Shown: positions 24,615 to 37,327 of the stretch, piece by piece
Numbering within the stretch: the stretch's first letter is position 1
How the letters are laid out: every line of letters begins with the position of its first letter
NCBI GenBank assembly: GCA_020091685.1
Contig: CM034603.1
Location: 15,355,596 to 15,419,595, forward strand
From: Lutjanus erythropterus
Taxonomy: Eukaryota; Chordata; Actinopteri; Lutjaniformes; Lutjanidae
Direction: 5' to 3'
Length of the DNA: 64,000 nt
Notes under the pieces: model-generated
What the model saw: the letters and a program-made list of their open reading frames with translations, nothing else
What the model was told of the DNA's origin: nothing
Database searches by the model: none
Translations under genes and position numbers: made by a program

Positions 24615-27183
24615 CCTGATACTAACATGAAGAAAACCTTTTCTTGTCAGTCACTTCGCAGCAGTTTTCTCTCATTTTAAAATCACTTCAATGCCATTTC
24701 CTAGGTGGAAAATACACCTTCATGATTTCCATTCGAAAGTAGCGATAGATATCACCGGAGAGCACATCACCTCACACATCAACACTTTGGGTCTAAAGGG
24801 AGAAAACCTGATTAGGAAGGAGTGGGGTGTGAAATATATTTTGACAGGATGAGTTTTCATTCTGAGCGACTCTTCAGTCCTGTCTGCGATAAAAAAAGGA
24901 GCATAAATTCAGAGCAGCTTTCTGACAGACTGAACAGCTTTTACAGCAGATTTTATCCTGCTGGTTAGCTGGTTTTTCTCCCTATAGTGACTGGCCCACA
25001 CCTGGCTACCTGGAGCTCTTGTCACTCGGGTCAATCTTAATAGAGATCTCTCTCACAGCTTGCAGTAACCACTGAAGCTTAAAGCCATGTGGAGACAAAA
25101 GCCAGCCAAAGCTGTAATAAGAAATGTAGCTCTGGTTGCTGTTTTTCAAGCAAACCAATTCAGTTTTAGGTACTCAGTTGGAAGCTCAGTGGATTTCAAC
25201 GTGTCCTCGTGCCTTAACAACAACATGAATCATTTGTCTGAGCAATATCATGAAAAAACGACTGCTCCTTCAAGCAAGCAGTTCATGGTGTTAAATTTGC
25301 CCAATGCAACCTCCTTTCTTGATGTCCACACCAAAAATGATTTGCTGTGGCTGGTTTTAGTCATGGTTAAATGATACAAATGGCCTCTTTCCATCGGCAC
25401 GTTTGTCCGCGCCAAGTCAAACCACGCCATGTTCATTGCGTTTCCATTATCAGTCAAAATGTGCCAAGTTGCAGCGGAGATGGATCTTCAGAGTCAGACT
25501 AAAAATGTGCCTGACTCATCACCAAATGAGATGAAGAGCTGCAGATAACAGGCTCTTACTGCACCTCTGCAAACAGCTCACCACCAAGACAAGCATGCAA
25601 TCAATTAAAGACACACCTTCAAGTGGGTAGACCTGTTACAATGCAAATGCAAATCCCTGTTGTGCTGTGCTGATGTGCAGAGCCGAATCGATTCAAACCG
25701 AGCCAGCACATATGTATGGAAAAGGCCTAAAAGAGGAAGGTTCTATTGGCAGGGTTGGCGGAGGTTGAATCAAATTGGATGGTACAATAAAGCTAATCTG
25801 ATAGCTTCCTCCAGTTTACAACTGGTCAATATTGCAAATCCACCAATCAATATTTCTTTATTTCTATGCAGGGGAAGAGCATCTTTTCACTTCGTCTCAG
25901 TGAAGAAATCCACGGATCACAGCTATTCCACTGACATGAATGATCACAGATTATTGGGCAACATTACATAAATATTGAACACAAAAAGAGGAACGGAGCA
26001 TGGATGTACTGACCTGGACACGACAAGACAACCACTTCCCACACAGACTGACATTAAAAATGTAGATAGGACACCTCGAACTTTAAAGACGGTAAATCTT
26101 CACCCTTGTATTATTAATCTCTAAGCCAAAGTTTGAGTCTAGAGAAGTTATTTTAAGTCTGTTGTGTCAACCTATTCTCATAATACATCTATATCATCTC
26201 TGCATTATAATACATTGACTCACCAGCCTCCCTGAAATGCCTTCAATCTGTTAATTTTTCACCATTTTCAGCTTTCAACACCGCAACAATTCATTTTAGC
26301 ATCACAAACGAATTCCATTAACACCCAGTGTATTTAAGTGGAGGCGGAAATGTTAAAGAGATCTGTTAATTTTGTCATTTTTACAGCAAAATAATATGTT
26401 TTAGCTCTTGCTTTTTTTTTTTCTTCCATTTTCATTTTTAGACAGTTTTTATTTTGTATTTGCATTCATAAGTATCTATTAGCAGACCTCTTTCATGGAC
26501 CCAGACAATGTGGGAGCTTGCCGACGAAACTAAAAGCTCTCTTTAAGGAAAGTTCAATATAGCAAAACTACTCAGCGTGAAGTGGTTGTACTGCATGAAG
26601 TGCATGTCGACACACTCAGCCCACCTGGCTGTTAGCATTAAGCCTGGGTTAAGAGCGAGGCGTGCCGGCGCTGGCGACATAAACGGCTGCGTGGAACATA
26701 ATCATCATGCAGAGCCGCAAGCAGGAGTCAGAGAGGAACCCTGTCTGCCTCTAAGTGAGTGTGAGTGTGTGTTTGTGTTCAAATGACTAAGGAGAATGTA
26801 ATTACCATGCAGAACTGGTAGCCGGAGACACAGAGGAGGTCTTGTCTGAATTTACATGTGTGTAGACAGGAAGGGAGTTCCTCAGAGGTGGTCACACACA
26901 CTGACACTCAGTAAACCGATAAAAGAGCATGTGAGGGTGTGTGCTGACCTGTCACTGACCACCACTGATGATGTCCCTCGTGTGTCTCCATCCATCTTCG
27001 TCTGGCGACGTCTCACCATCCTCTGACAGCAGTTGTCACTCAGCTGTTTAATGAAACCTAAATTAATGTGGAAATATTCTATTAATTGATGCAACACGCA
27101 GTCAGACTTCCTATTAAGAAAACACAGTGGCATTAAATTAGACAAGATTGTACATGACGGTACAGCAAACATCAACATCAAGT
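24615..27183. other. Intergenic; imperfect 100-bp-spaced duplication near 26,700-26,850
   Basis: No exon series. CATGCAGA occurs at 26,706 and 26,806 in similar contexts (see findings). Confidence 0.5.
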
Positions 27184-27475
27184 AATGATTATTGTCATTA
27201 TTTTAATCAATTAGTCATTTAGTCTACAACATGTCAAAAAATGTGAAAAACGCTCCAATTAATAGTCAATAACCCAAAGACTCTTCATTTACAGTCATAC
27301 ATACCTACATTTAAGAAAATGGAACAAGCAAGTATTTGACATCTTTGCTTGAAAAATGACTGATTGATTGATTGATTGGCTAAATTAACGATTCATCGAT
27401 ATCAAAACAGTCATAATTAGTTGGCAACTGCTTTTCTTTTGATCATCTGACTAACTTTTGCAGCTCTAAGTGTGT
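27184..27475. repeat. Diverged copy of the GCTGCAAC MITE family
   Basis: ATGATTATTGTCATTATTTT, AACCCAAAGACTCTTCATTT and TTTTGCAGCTCTA follow the order expected for a decayed copy. It includes a GATT tetranucleotide run near 27,362-27,378. Confidence 0.5.
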
Positions 27476-27730
27476 TTTTGACGTGAAGTCAAAAGCAGCT
27501 GTCTGAGAAGAACCTCAGTGTTACTTATGATGAATTTAATGTCCACTATCGTATTATAATATTAATACATAAAGTGTGAGCAAATTCAAAGAATCCCACA
27601 CTGTCAAGAGTATTTAACACTAAACACCTGTCAATAAGAATTTCTGGCAGTAAGTAGTTTAAATAATTACATATTTAAACAGTATTATCAACTAAATTTC
27701 TGTTTCTCAGTCTCTGTTGTACATATTAGT

Positions 27731-28037
27731 GCAGAAATGATTTGCCTATTTTACAATCGGCTGATAAAAGAAAGTTCATGTATTCTGATGAAGTAATTAA
27801 AAAATAACAAACAGATACTGGTTCCATCTTCTCAATGTGAAAAAAAATAATAATATATAATTTGACTTAATCTTCACTTGTTTTGTCAAACCAAAAAGTG
27901 CAGATGTGACCTTGGGCTCTGGGAAATGTTAGTTTTGTCAGTTTTCTCACATTTTATAAACTAAACAATTAATAAATTACTCCACAAAATAATTAACAGA
28001 TTCATCAACAATAAGAAAAATACTTTAGTCGCAACCC
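27731..28037. repeat. Second diverged copy of the MITE family
   Basis: Contains TGACCTTGGGCTCTGGGAAA, TTTATAAACTAAACAATTAA and a decayed end AGTCGCAACCCC, in the order of the 24,288-24,614 type. Confidence 0.5.
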
Positions 28038-29893
28038 CAATTTATATTCCATTCATATAAGTGATTTTTCTTTCGTCAGACTGCAGGGTGGCTGTGAACA
28101 CATCTGTCTGGATCCTGCAACATTATTGATTTTAATCGCTTCATGTTACCACATACATTATTCAACACGAACTGTGAACTCGTGAAGTGATGCAAATAAC
28201 ATGAAAAACTATTAACTATAAGCATTGCTGATTACAGTCTCAGATAGTATCAGGAAAAGGCGCTTACGTGAAATGATTTTGAGATCGTGCTAAAGATTAA
28301 ATCTAAATGCAGTTTTGGTGCTGGATTTAAGTTTCTGTCCTGACGGAGTGGACAGCAGCCCGGCCTGTATTTATCATTTCCAATGCAGCCAGCAAGTGAG
28401 CAGATATTGCCCTGGTCTTATCAGCGGGAGCCACAAAGAGCTGAGGGTGAAGTGGAGCAGATGCTGAAGGGGGGGAACAGCTCCTCCGGTAGGCAGCTAA
28501 TGATTGTCCCCACCGCCAGAGCCCGACGCGGGGCTTTGGGCACCACCATGACAGCCTCACTGAGGAGGACCAACAGCAGCAGGAACAGCCACCGTGTAAT
28601 TTCAATGTTAACAGAAGAATCTCCCTGTTCTGTAAAGCTTGAGTTCACGGAGTGGATGATTATAATTCAGAGGGTGGACAGCAAAGATCAGACATAAAGC
28701 TCCTTCACCAGCGCCTGCAGTCTGGATCCTCAACTTCTTCTAATAAAGACTATATTTACATTAAATGCATATATTCTGTTAAAGCACTGGCTGCTTGTTG
28801 AATGATTTTTCTCATACTATGGTTTAAAAGTTGCAGAACTGAACCAGGGTCCTGACTGAAGACCTCCATCCCCAAAACACCCAGACATGTGCTGATTTTA
28901 CTTTCTCAAGGATTTGATGGGCATGTTTGACTATTTCATGACATTTTACTTGAGTAATCTATAATGAGGATAGATGTTAGCAGCCCGAGCAACAACATTA
29001 GATTTCCACTCCTACAGATCCAAACCCTTCTCTTTCATGTTCAAATTCTTCTTTTAGTTGAGCCAAGTCTATTTTATTTACAGTATACAGCCAAAAGGCA
29101 TGGGTGCTCACATGTCATAGTTTGATTAAGATGCAAGGATGCCCTCCATAGACCTCAGCTGGATTAAGCTTACTTTGACTGTTATTCAGGTTAAATCCAT
29201 TAGAAAATACTGTTTAATTGGACGATTTGTATCTCGTCAGTGACTACCAGGGGACAGAGTTTGTCCTGACCTCATCTCTCAGGTCTAACTCTGTAACTGG
29301 AGCAATTTAAAGTGGGTCAGTCCTAAAAAGGAGCATGCCAGCTCAGCAAAACCCCTTTCCTGGATAAATTAAAGTGCAATGTTGTGAGACCATGCGGGCC
29401 ATGAGATAACAGCAGCTAACTTTGCTTTGCCTTTTTAAAAATCAGTCTAAATTATACACAATATACATAATACAGTACATCTGGAAGTATTCTGTGGAAA
29501 CAAGAGGTTATGTTGTCCTGTTCTCAGAAGTTATCTAAACCTACATTAACTCTTTTGGCCACAACATAAATATCTGGCTCTTTAGCTGTTAAATGCTGGA
29601 GTTTGTGCCCCCGCTAGTTGGAAACTTTTCTGCAGCTGTTTGGTGCTTGTTAGAGAGCATACAGTCAGTTTATAGAGTTTATTAAACTGATAGAAAACAG
29701 TGACAGAATCAAGAGTTCAGTGCTGAAAAACCAAAATAAACATCAGAAAGATGCTGAAAAGTTTTCCATAGCTGAGGGAAACTGTAAAGTCAGGTGATGG
29801 TAGTTATGTGGATTTGTCATTACGATCTACCTCGTCCACATACAGGCAGTCATTTGATTTATTGGTGACGTAAAAATACTGATTACAGCAGCT
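28038..29893. other. Intergenic, nothing recognisable
   Basis: Three overlapping 75-104 codon frames at 28,327-28,697 lie on both strands of one GC-richer patch and share no recognised protein motif. The GC-rich patch itself may be worth a conservation check. Confidence 0.5.
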
Positions 29894-30190
29894 TTAAAGG
29901 ACAGTTCATCCCAAAATCAAAAACACATATTTATCCATTTGGATGCTTACAACAAGATCTGTGGATTACTCTGAGTAACCAATTTCTGCAAAGAGACACT
30001 GCTGCTGAGTTTTTCAAATGCTTTTTTTTTTCTTTTTTGCATTTTAAGTAGCACAAGTCGAGTCTGATCTAGTTCTATTACATCTGAGAGGCAACAGATT
30101 TCTCTAAAACTTTGCACCTCACACCAGAACAGAACTACAGGTAAGAGGAAAAATATTTGTTTTTTTATTTCAGGGTGAACTGTTCCTTAA
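29894..30190. mobile_element. Second TTAA-flanked MITE (related type)
   Basis: TTAA at 29,894-29,897 and 30,187-30,190. Left end AGGACAGTTCATCCCAAAAT mirrors right end AGGAACAGTTCACCCTGAAA over about 40 bp. No coding capacity. It is the same general class as the element at 37,328 but with a different interior. Confidence 0.75.
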
Positions 30191-32387
30191 AAAACATAAA
30201 CACTAGCTTGGGACCGATAGAACTCCAAATGCTTCCCTATCCCCCAAATGAATTTAAGATTGCTGTGCAATTCAATTCAATACAGCTTTATCTGTCCATG
30301 TACGGGCAACTGTATGTATATATTTTGGTACTTTCGAGAAGCACAGTCCTCTGTGCATTTGTTGCCATTTGTGTGTTGAGTGGTGGATTAGGGGCTTATA
30401 CAGATCGTCCCCATTTCAAGAGGTGTGTGGCAAAATACAGGCTCAGATCCAATGAAAATGATTTAAAATCAAATAGGACATAGTTACTGAGTCTACATCA
30501 AGAGGCAATAATCATGTGAATAAAATATAGCTGAAATCTTCCTTTAGGCATATTTTGCCTCTGTATAATATATGCTTTGGGTCATTGTCTGTCGGCATGC
30601 AGAGGGTCCCGGGATCAGCACCTTGGACAGCAACACAATACTGAACATCTGAACATAGTCTTATGTCTAGTATTTACATCTGTAGTTTTCACTTCACTGT
30701 AGCCTTGTTTTCAACAACAATATGCCTTTAGAGTTTACTCAAGATAATTCAGATTTTACCAATTAAATGTAGTTTTTCACTCTTGTGAGCATCACAACAT
30801 AAATTCTCATTGGAGATACTACATATAACTGAACACAGTTCAATTCCAAATTACCACTGTGTTTAATTTTGTATCATTTTCAGCCACCCAAACCACAACA
30901 ATGAAGTTTAGCTCTGCTTTTTTCACTCATTTTCATATTTATTTATTTGATATTTGTACCCACCGGGCCTCTCTGATGGACCTGGATGTATTGGGAGCTT
31001 ATGGACACAACTTAAAAGGTTCTTCTGATACCTAATTTCAAACACCAGCAAACAAAAGGAACAGCTCAACTGTGTCTGTTCTTTTTCTCACTTTTGATCA
31101 CAGTGTGAGAAAATCTGTAACTGAGAAGAGTGGGGGGTGACAACAACATCAGTCATTGTTATGATCAATGTAAGTCCTTATTTTTACCCCTGTGGTTCGT
31201 GTGTTGATTGATAGACTGTACAAAGCCTACTTTGGTGGTCATTCCCGCTGCTTATAAAGTTGCACCTAACAAGAAAAGTTGGTGTTTTTGAGAAAAACAT
31301 CTTATCAAGTGATCTGTGGGCAGGGTTCCTGACATGAAAAGCTCTCGGAGCTTCTGAACTGCACATCTGTAGGAGCTTGCACATCATGTCATATCAGTAA
31401 CATCACAGTTTCTGAGCTGCGTAGATCTGTCTTATCTCTACATGTTATTTCACACGTGTGTGCTTCCCTGACTGCTGTGGCAGAAGGTGTGGCTGCTGTT
31501 TTACAGCTGAGGAAGTCAGCAGTTTGGGCTTTTAACAGATCATTTCACCTCAGGGCTACCAATGTTTAGAGGTTTTAAATTCTAAAACTAATCAGCATGT
31601 TCTGTTAAGGGAATCCTAATTCCTGCTGGAGAGTAAACACTTGTACAGCTAATAGAGTTGCAACTATTGAAGGGCAGATTTTATTTTTATCCATCTTCTG
31701 TGGATCTGAAGCATTGGAGCAATCAGAGAGAGAACGGCAGGTAGGAAAGTCAAAATGCTGGCAATTTCTCCAAAATAGGAGATATTATCCACAGCAGAAT
31801 AAAGGAAAACCTTTGCCCCATGCCAAATACTTTGCATTTCTGTTTTTGCATCAGGAAATCTCTGATAAAAGAACCCATTATCAAGGTTTAGCTCAGACAT
31901 CAAAGATCTCATCTGAAGCGATGTGCCACAATCCTGCTGCCTTTCTGTGCACCTGCATTGCAAAATTTGACTTTGTGCTTTGCCTTAATGTCATTTCTGA
32001 TTGGAATCATCCTTTGAAATGTATCGTATAATGTTGCTATGAAGGTTACCTTACCAAAGTTTTACAGTTTTCTCTCACTCTTGTGTATTAATTGTCTGTT
32101 AGCAATACATCACTTACTTAGAATTATTTTACATTTATTTTAAATGTAATTTTTCTTGTTTCTCATCATTTGTTTAAACTTTTATTATCAATATGTTTTC
32201 CTGTTTTTCATCTCTGCATTGCATTCATTTGCACGAAATGTAGAAGTTTTATGTTGACCTTTTTCACAGCAGTCATTTTAACATGAAGTAAACCATGTAA
32301 ACCAAACTTACTGATCTCCAATAACCTTGCTAGCTACATCTAGCTTTGTAGCTGTCAACCTTACCAGTTAGCTTAACAGACATTCAA

Positions 32388-32515
32388 CCAGCATCCCATG
32401 AGGACTCTCCCTACTCTGCCTCTGATTGGCTTACCCTGATATTCTTAAAACAAACTCAAGCCAATCAGACGCAGATAAAAGGGGGTCTTCATGGAATGCT
32501 GCTGGGAAAAAACAT
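32388..32515. repeat. Imperfect inverted repeat (fold-back) with CCAAT boxes in both arms
   Basis: The left arm (about 32,388-32,441) runs CCAGCATCCCATGAGGACTC to CCTCTGATTGGCTT. The right arm (about 32,459-32,513) is its imperfect reverse complement, from AAGCCAATCAGACGCAG to GGGTCTTCATGGAATGCTG. Arms of about 50 nt are separated by under 20 nt. Weaker pairing (GTTAGCTT / AAGCTAAC) extends outward. Confidence 0.65.
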
Positions 32516-33344
32516 AACAGCCAGCTCAAGCTAACTGTGCAAACAACAAACAGTAAAGTCATATTCAACCACATTTTAGCTCCAAAGAGAGATGTCTGAT
32601 TTATTCTCATTTTCCAAGCTTACTTTATGATTTTTCACAAACCTAATGGCCTCATCACCTCTTTCTTATGTCTAAATTCTATTCAGAAGAATCCATCCTA
32701 TCCAACCATCTTCTTTATGAGGTCTTTCACTCCTCACAAACTGGATCGGGTACAAAAAAAGAAGAGCCCTGTGGGTCAGTTATGTGTTTGGCAAACCAGA
32801 TGCTGCAAAGATTCATTTATCATATATTGTCATTTTTGTATATATTTGTCCCAGACGTGAACTAAAATTATTCCTCAATCAAATCAATATCAGTTTGATG
32901 TCATAATGACTGTTGCTTGTGTACATATATTAAAGTTGTTTAGTGCTGCAAGAGTGCAACCAGTGCTCTGTTTTGCTCTATTAATTGAAATGATCAGTTT
33001 AGCATTACAATTTTCACGTTAACTGGGAAAAAGAACTATTAAAATCCTGATGATGTGATATTTATTGAGGTCTATACCAAACAAACAATATTTTCTTTCA
33101 TCTGGAAAAGAAGAGTTTTAGGTCAGGTCATCTATGCACCACTACAGTACCTCATTAAAATGCTGTTTTCTGACACATTTTTCCTTTTTGAAACTACTGC
33201 AATCTGGTTCTGGCTCTGTGACTTGGATATTGCACTTGGCCATATTGCGATTTTATTGCAGTTGCAATTAATTGTGCAGTCCAAATTCAAACACATGAAC
33301 TGACCATGCAGGCACCATATTCTCTGACATTTGCAGTATCTGTA

Positions 33345-34834
33345 CAGTGGTGGACTGTAACTAAATACATATACTCAACTACTGTACTACTTGCACTTTA
33401 CCTTAATTTCACTTTATGACATTTTATACTTCTGCTCCACTGAAGGCAAATATTGTACTTTATAACTCCACTGAACTTTGGTTATTTAATCGCTTTAATT
33501 ACTAGTGACTTTTGAGAATTTAAGTTATTGATACAAAATATAAATTAACTACTAAACTGATGTATTATTATACGCTGGCAAGAGACAAAAAATATATAAA
33601 GTAGGGATGCACTGCTCATAAAACTACTGGATACAAGCAAACATCTGAAGATCCAACATGACGCAGTGTCACGGAGTTTTCTGATGCTTACCGTCTTTCT
33701 TTGGACACACCGTCATCATCATCACATCATCATCCACTAATGACCGCACAGACTTTGGAAACTGTCCGTAAAATTCCATGTAAGTTCATGTAAAACTGAA
33801 ATAAACGCACAGAGTCCACCTGCAGACCGCAGCCAGCTGCTGTCCAATAAATCCTGGCGAGTTAAACTAGTTGATGTCTCAGCAAATTAATCCGAAGACG
33901 AATAAAAAAAAACAAACAAAAAAAAACACTGCAGCCCTTTTCTTCATAATAAGTTGCTACAACTTCTTTTTGTGTACTTGAGCTTCACCAAAACGGCCTG
34001 ACAGCTCAGGACACGCATCTTCACTCTCTGGGTTCACAGGAGGGGAAACAAAACTGTTGCACACATGGCACCACACTCATACCTGTCCCCCCTAAACAAT
34101 GACAGGTAGGAACTAATTAGCTCAAGAGGGACATGAAGAAGAAACTTAAATACTACACATGTAAATGTTAAATTAAAATACTAGTTAAAATACTGTAAAT
34201 GATAATGAAATAATTATCATATATAACACCATTCATAATAGTAAACTTAATTCTGCAAGTCCATAATAACGTGAAATTTTTATACACAGTAAACTGCACA
34301 GCTTAAGGAACACAAAATCAGTAAAGGAATTTACTACAAATAACCTAAAAATGTAATGTGTAAAGTAACTATGGTTACATTTGTAGCAGGAAACAGCGAC
34401 AATGATTTGTTACATTTAGAAAGAGACCACTTAATGAAAATAAAACATGTTTTAAAAGTTAGTGTAAGAACTTTAATGGCATTATTAAGTATTCATATCA
34501 GTACTCATAAGTAAGTAAGTACTTGTACTTGTCTGAAAAAAAGTGGTATTGGTGCATCCCTAATATAAAGTAATTCAAATTAGCCCCACCTTTACCAGCT
34601 GTAACATTGAGTGATGCATATGTCAATAAATCCTAAGTCATAATACAGCAGTATATGATTCTGAAATAGGAAATTCTGTATGACGAGTAGCCTGCTTTTA
34701 CCTTTGGTACTTTGGTATTTATATTTTACTTGATCTTAAGTAAGAGTTTGAACACAGGGCTTTTTAAAGGCATTTGTTCTACATTAGTATTGCTACTATT
34801 ACTCAAATAAAATAACTAAGTACTTCCTCTGCTG
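33345..34834. mobile_element. Older fish MITE (CAGTGGTGGA... type) interrupted by the hAT copy
   Basis: The left part 33,345-33,601 begins CAGTGGTGGACTGTAACTAA and has the CTTCTGCTCCACTGAAGG motif. The right part 34,571-34,834 ends AAGTACTTCCTCTGCTG. The termini are imperfect inverted repeats, and the whole reads like the common percomorph repeat with consensus TGGTGGAAAGTAACTAAGTA. The insertion splits it at ATATAAAG. Family recognised from memory. Confidence 0.7.
33602..34562 (-). mobile_element. Non-autonomous hAT-type DNA transposon, copy 2, with 8-bp target duplication
   Basis: Termini TAGGGATGCAC and GTGCATCCCTA are inverted repeats. The 8 bases before (33,594-33,601) and after (34,563-34,570) are both ATATAAAG, the 8-bp target duplication typical of hAT. 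Length is 961 bp with no transposase frame. It aligns in reverse over most of its length with 17,824-18,775. It is inserted inside another repeat (33,345-34,834). Confidence 0.88.
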
Positions 34835-34861
34835 GTAGATCTTTTATAGGCAAAAGACACG

Positions 34862-34862
<1 letters not shown>

Positions 34863-34898
<36 letters not shown>
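34863..34898. repeat. (CA)18 microsatellite
   Basis: Uninterrupted CA run just outside the right end of the nested MITE. Confidence 0.95.
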
Positions 34899-34899
<1 letters not shown>

Positions 34900-36704
34900 T
34901 GCTTTTCACAAAATCATTTAAACTACTGCTCATCTTGGTTGAGGAGGTGTGGTGAAGAGCAGTGGTTTGAGTTTGGGCTCCTCTCCTCCAGGCCTCTTTA
35001 TCCTGTGGCTCAGAGGAAGAAGTGTCACCACCACAGGTGTAGCTCATTAGCAGGAAATCACAGATGTATTTAATAACCTTAATTAAGGCTGCACTCCAGT
35101 TAGGTATCAGTTCAAAGACCCTGTAATAGCATGCTGGCTCACTTACTTGGCTCACTATGACACCCAAATGGAGCAGAGCCATGGTTGATGTTAATAATTA
35201 CACTTGTTCTGTTCCCGTTATGCCAAATAAAAATGTCTCCTGTTAAAATACTCTATTCATTTGGCCAGTTTAAGCCTCAGCAGACAGTCAAGTTAAGCAG
35301 TTGCGCATGAAATAAAGAATTACTCATTTTAAGGCTTAAAAGTTACTAACTCTATCCCCGGGCTATCTGAGAGCTGTTTTCATTGTAACAATAATTGTAG
35401 CCATAAAAAGTGTGTTGGAGAGTTGTCACAGAGCACAGAAACCCAACTGAAATAATGAATTTTCTGCTCATGCTTCACTTATCACTGAATTTTCTTCACA
35501 TTCCTGACAGCTATACACACAGACGCCGCTCAAATGGCATCTATACTCCTGACAGGGTGAGGGAAAATGATAAAACAAATCCAACAGAATATCAAACTTA
35601 GGAATATAACTTACAATATAATGTTATCATTTTTACGTTCTCCGTCAAAGTGACGGCACAGGAAGTCATGTGAGATATTAAGTCAAATTTAAAGTTAACA
35701 TAATAGTAAGAATGTTGACTTACAAGTCAGAATTATGATGCAGTATCAGGGTTCCTACACCTTTCCCATGGTCAAAATCAAGTACTTCTCAAGCTTTGCA
35801 GCATCTTACAGCTGTGGCACATGACATAATTATTTCGGCTCAAAATGACTGGGCCCTATTTCACCTCTTCATCATTTTACATGAGATGTGATTGTGCTAT
35901 AAACAACCAAAATTATGTTTTGTGATAGAATTCTACACTAAGGTGAAAAAAGTTAAATGAGAACGCAACAAAATTTCATGTTTCAAAACGTGTCACATCT
36001 GCAAGTAGACTTGGCATCCTATAGGACATGGATGAGCTAATATAAAACGATCACAAGACAAATAGCTTAAATTTTAATAAAATCCTCTGTATTTTCTTAA
36101 CTCAGAATTTCCAAGATCAAAAAGAAAAAAACTGAAAATTCTCTGAGATTATAAAGTCTAGAATTGCTAAATAAATTCACTGCGATTCAAGTCACAATTT
36201 TACAAATAAAATAAAAAAAAAATCAAATATTCTTATCCACTTGCAAAGAATAAATTGATTAAGTTAGTGCAGAAATAATACATGGCAAGTGGTGTCTGTG
36301 GTGTGATGAGGTTAGTCCAACCTTGTAAGGTGAAGCAATGATTTCATGACCAAAAAAATATTTTTCAAAAATCTTTTCCTGTAAAATTTAAACTTTATCT
36401 CAGAGAACATTCAGGTTTTGTCTCGTAAATTTTATTTATTTTTTCTTTAACAGTACATGTAAGTAAAAAAGAAATGTAACTTTGATTTAAAATTTGGCCT
36501 TGTGTCTCAAGTTGTTAATTTTTCTCATATTTTTCAAGCTCATTGGGTGAATTTACTTGAATAACTTCTCTTTGTATCAGATCTAACTTTTCAGCTTTTT
36601 CTTTGATTCTTGTAGTGTCTTTCCTTGACCTTTATACTGAACTACTGTAGCACGAGTGGACACTGAATGTATGAATGAGTATAAAAACAACACAAACAGC
36701 ATCT
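34899..36704. other. Intergenic between the repeat cluster and the arhgap12 3' end
   Basis: AT-rich, no gene. A 112-codon minus frame (34,844-35,182) begins at an ATG but runs into translated CA microsatellite, so it is a chance frame. Confidence 0.55.
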
Positions 36705-36731
36705 CCTTTGGAATATCTCTTATTAGAGGTC

Positions 36732-36737
36732 TTTATT
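36732..36737 (-). promoter_or_regulatory. Candidate poly(A) signal AATAAA for arhgap12
   Basis: Minus-strand AATAAA with a TGTTTGTGTTGTTTTT-like GU-rich element about 30-50 nt downstream. An alternative upstream AATAAA lies at 36,834-36,839 with a poorer downstream context. Confidence 0.5.
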
Positions 36738-37327
36738 CCAGTTTGATAAAGCTGACAGTTTCTCTCTGAAGTTACATTCACAATCAACCATTTACCTGAC
36801 AAGCAGGTAAACTCCACATTTCCAGTTCATAACTTTATTCCTCACATCTGTTGGTCACACAATGATCACAAAATAGTGATTTCTCCCTCGTATCATATTT
36901 TAACACTCCAGGCATACATACCTACTTGTATTTACTATTTGTACAATATATTGTCATTAAATCCATTCATCCATCCACCCCCCACATCCACATGCACACA
37001 CATAAACACTGTACAGATTTATCAATGGAGTCATGTTCAATAAGCCTGAACATTTCATGTCTGTGAGTCGAGGAAAGACACAGCTGAGTACCGATTAGAT
37101 TCTGACTGCTGTGAGATGATTTGTTCTTAAAGCCCAATGGAGAAAGTAGTGTGCAGATTGATGACCTCTAACTGTATGTGTTCAGAGGACCATGGTCCAG
37201 TATTTCAGGATTTCAGCAAAGAAAAAAAAGAAGCAGAAACAGATTCAGATGGAGAGAGGTAGAAGGGGAACAAATATTTAAAATAACAAGAAAAGTAAGA
37301 GAGAGCAGAAAGGACAGAACATGTTTT

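Noticed and set aside
28327-28697. Frames of 75-104 codons on both strands
   Set aside because: Same reason: overlapping frames in a GC-rich patch without family motifs.
31664-32031. Roughly 100-codon frames on both strands
   Set aside because: They mirror each other, have no recognisable product and no splice partners.
34844-35182. 112-codon minus frame
   Set aside because: Its C-terminal part is translated CA microsatellite (VCVCVC).
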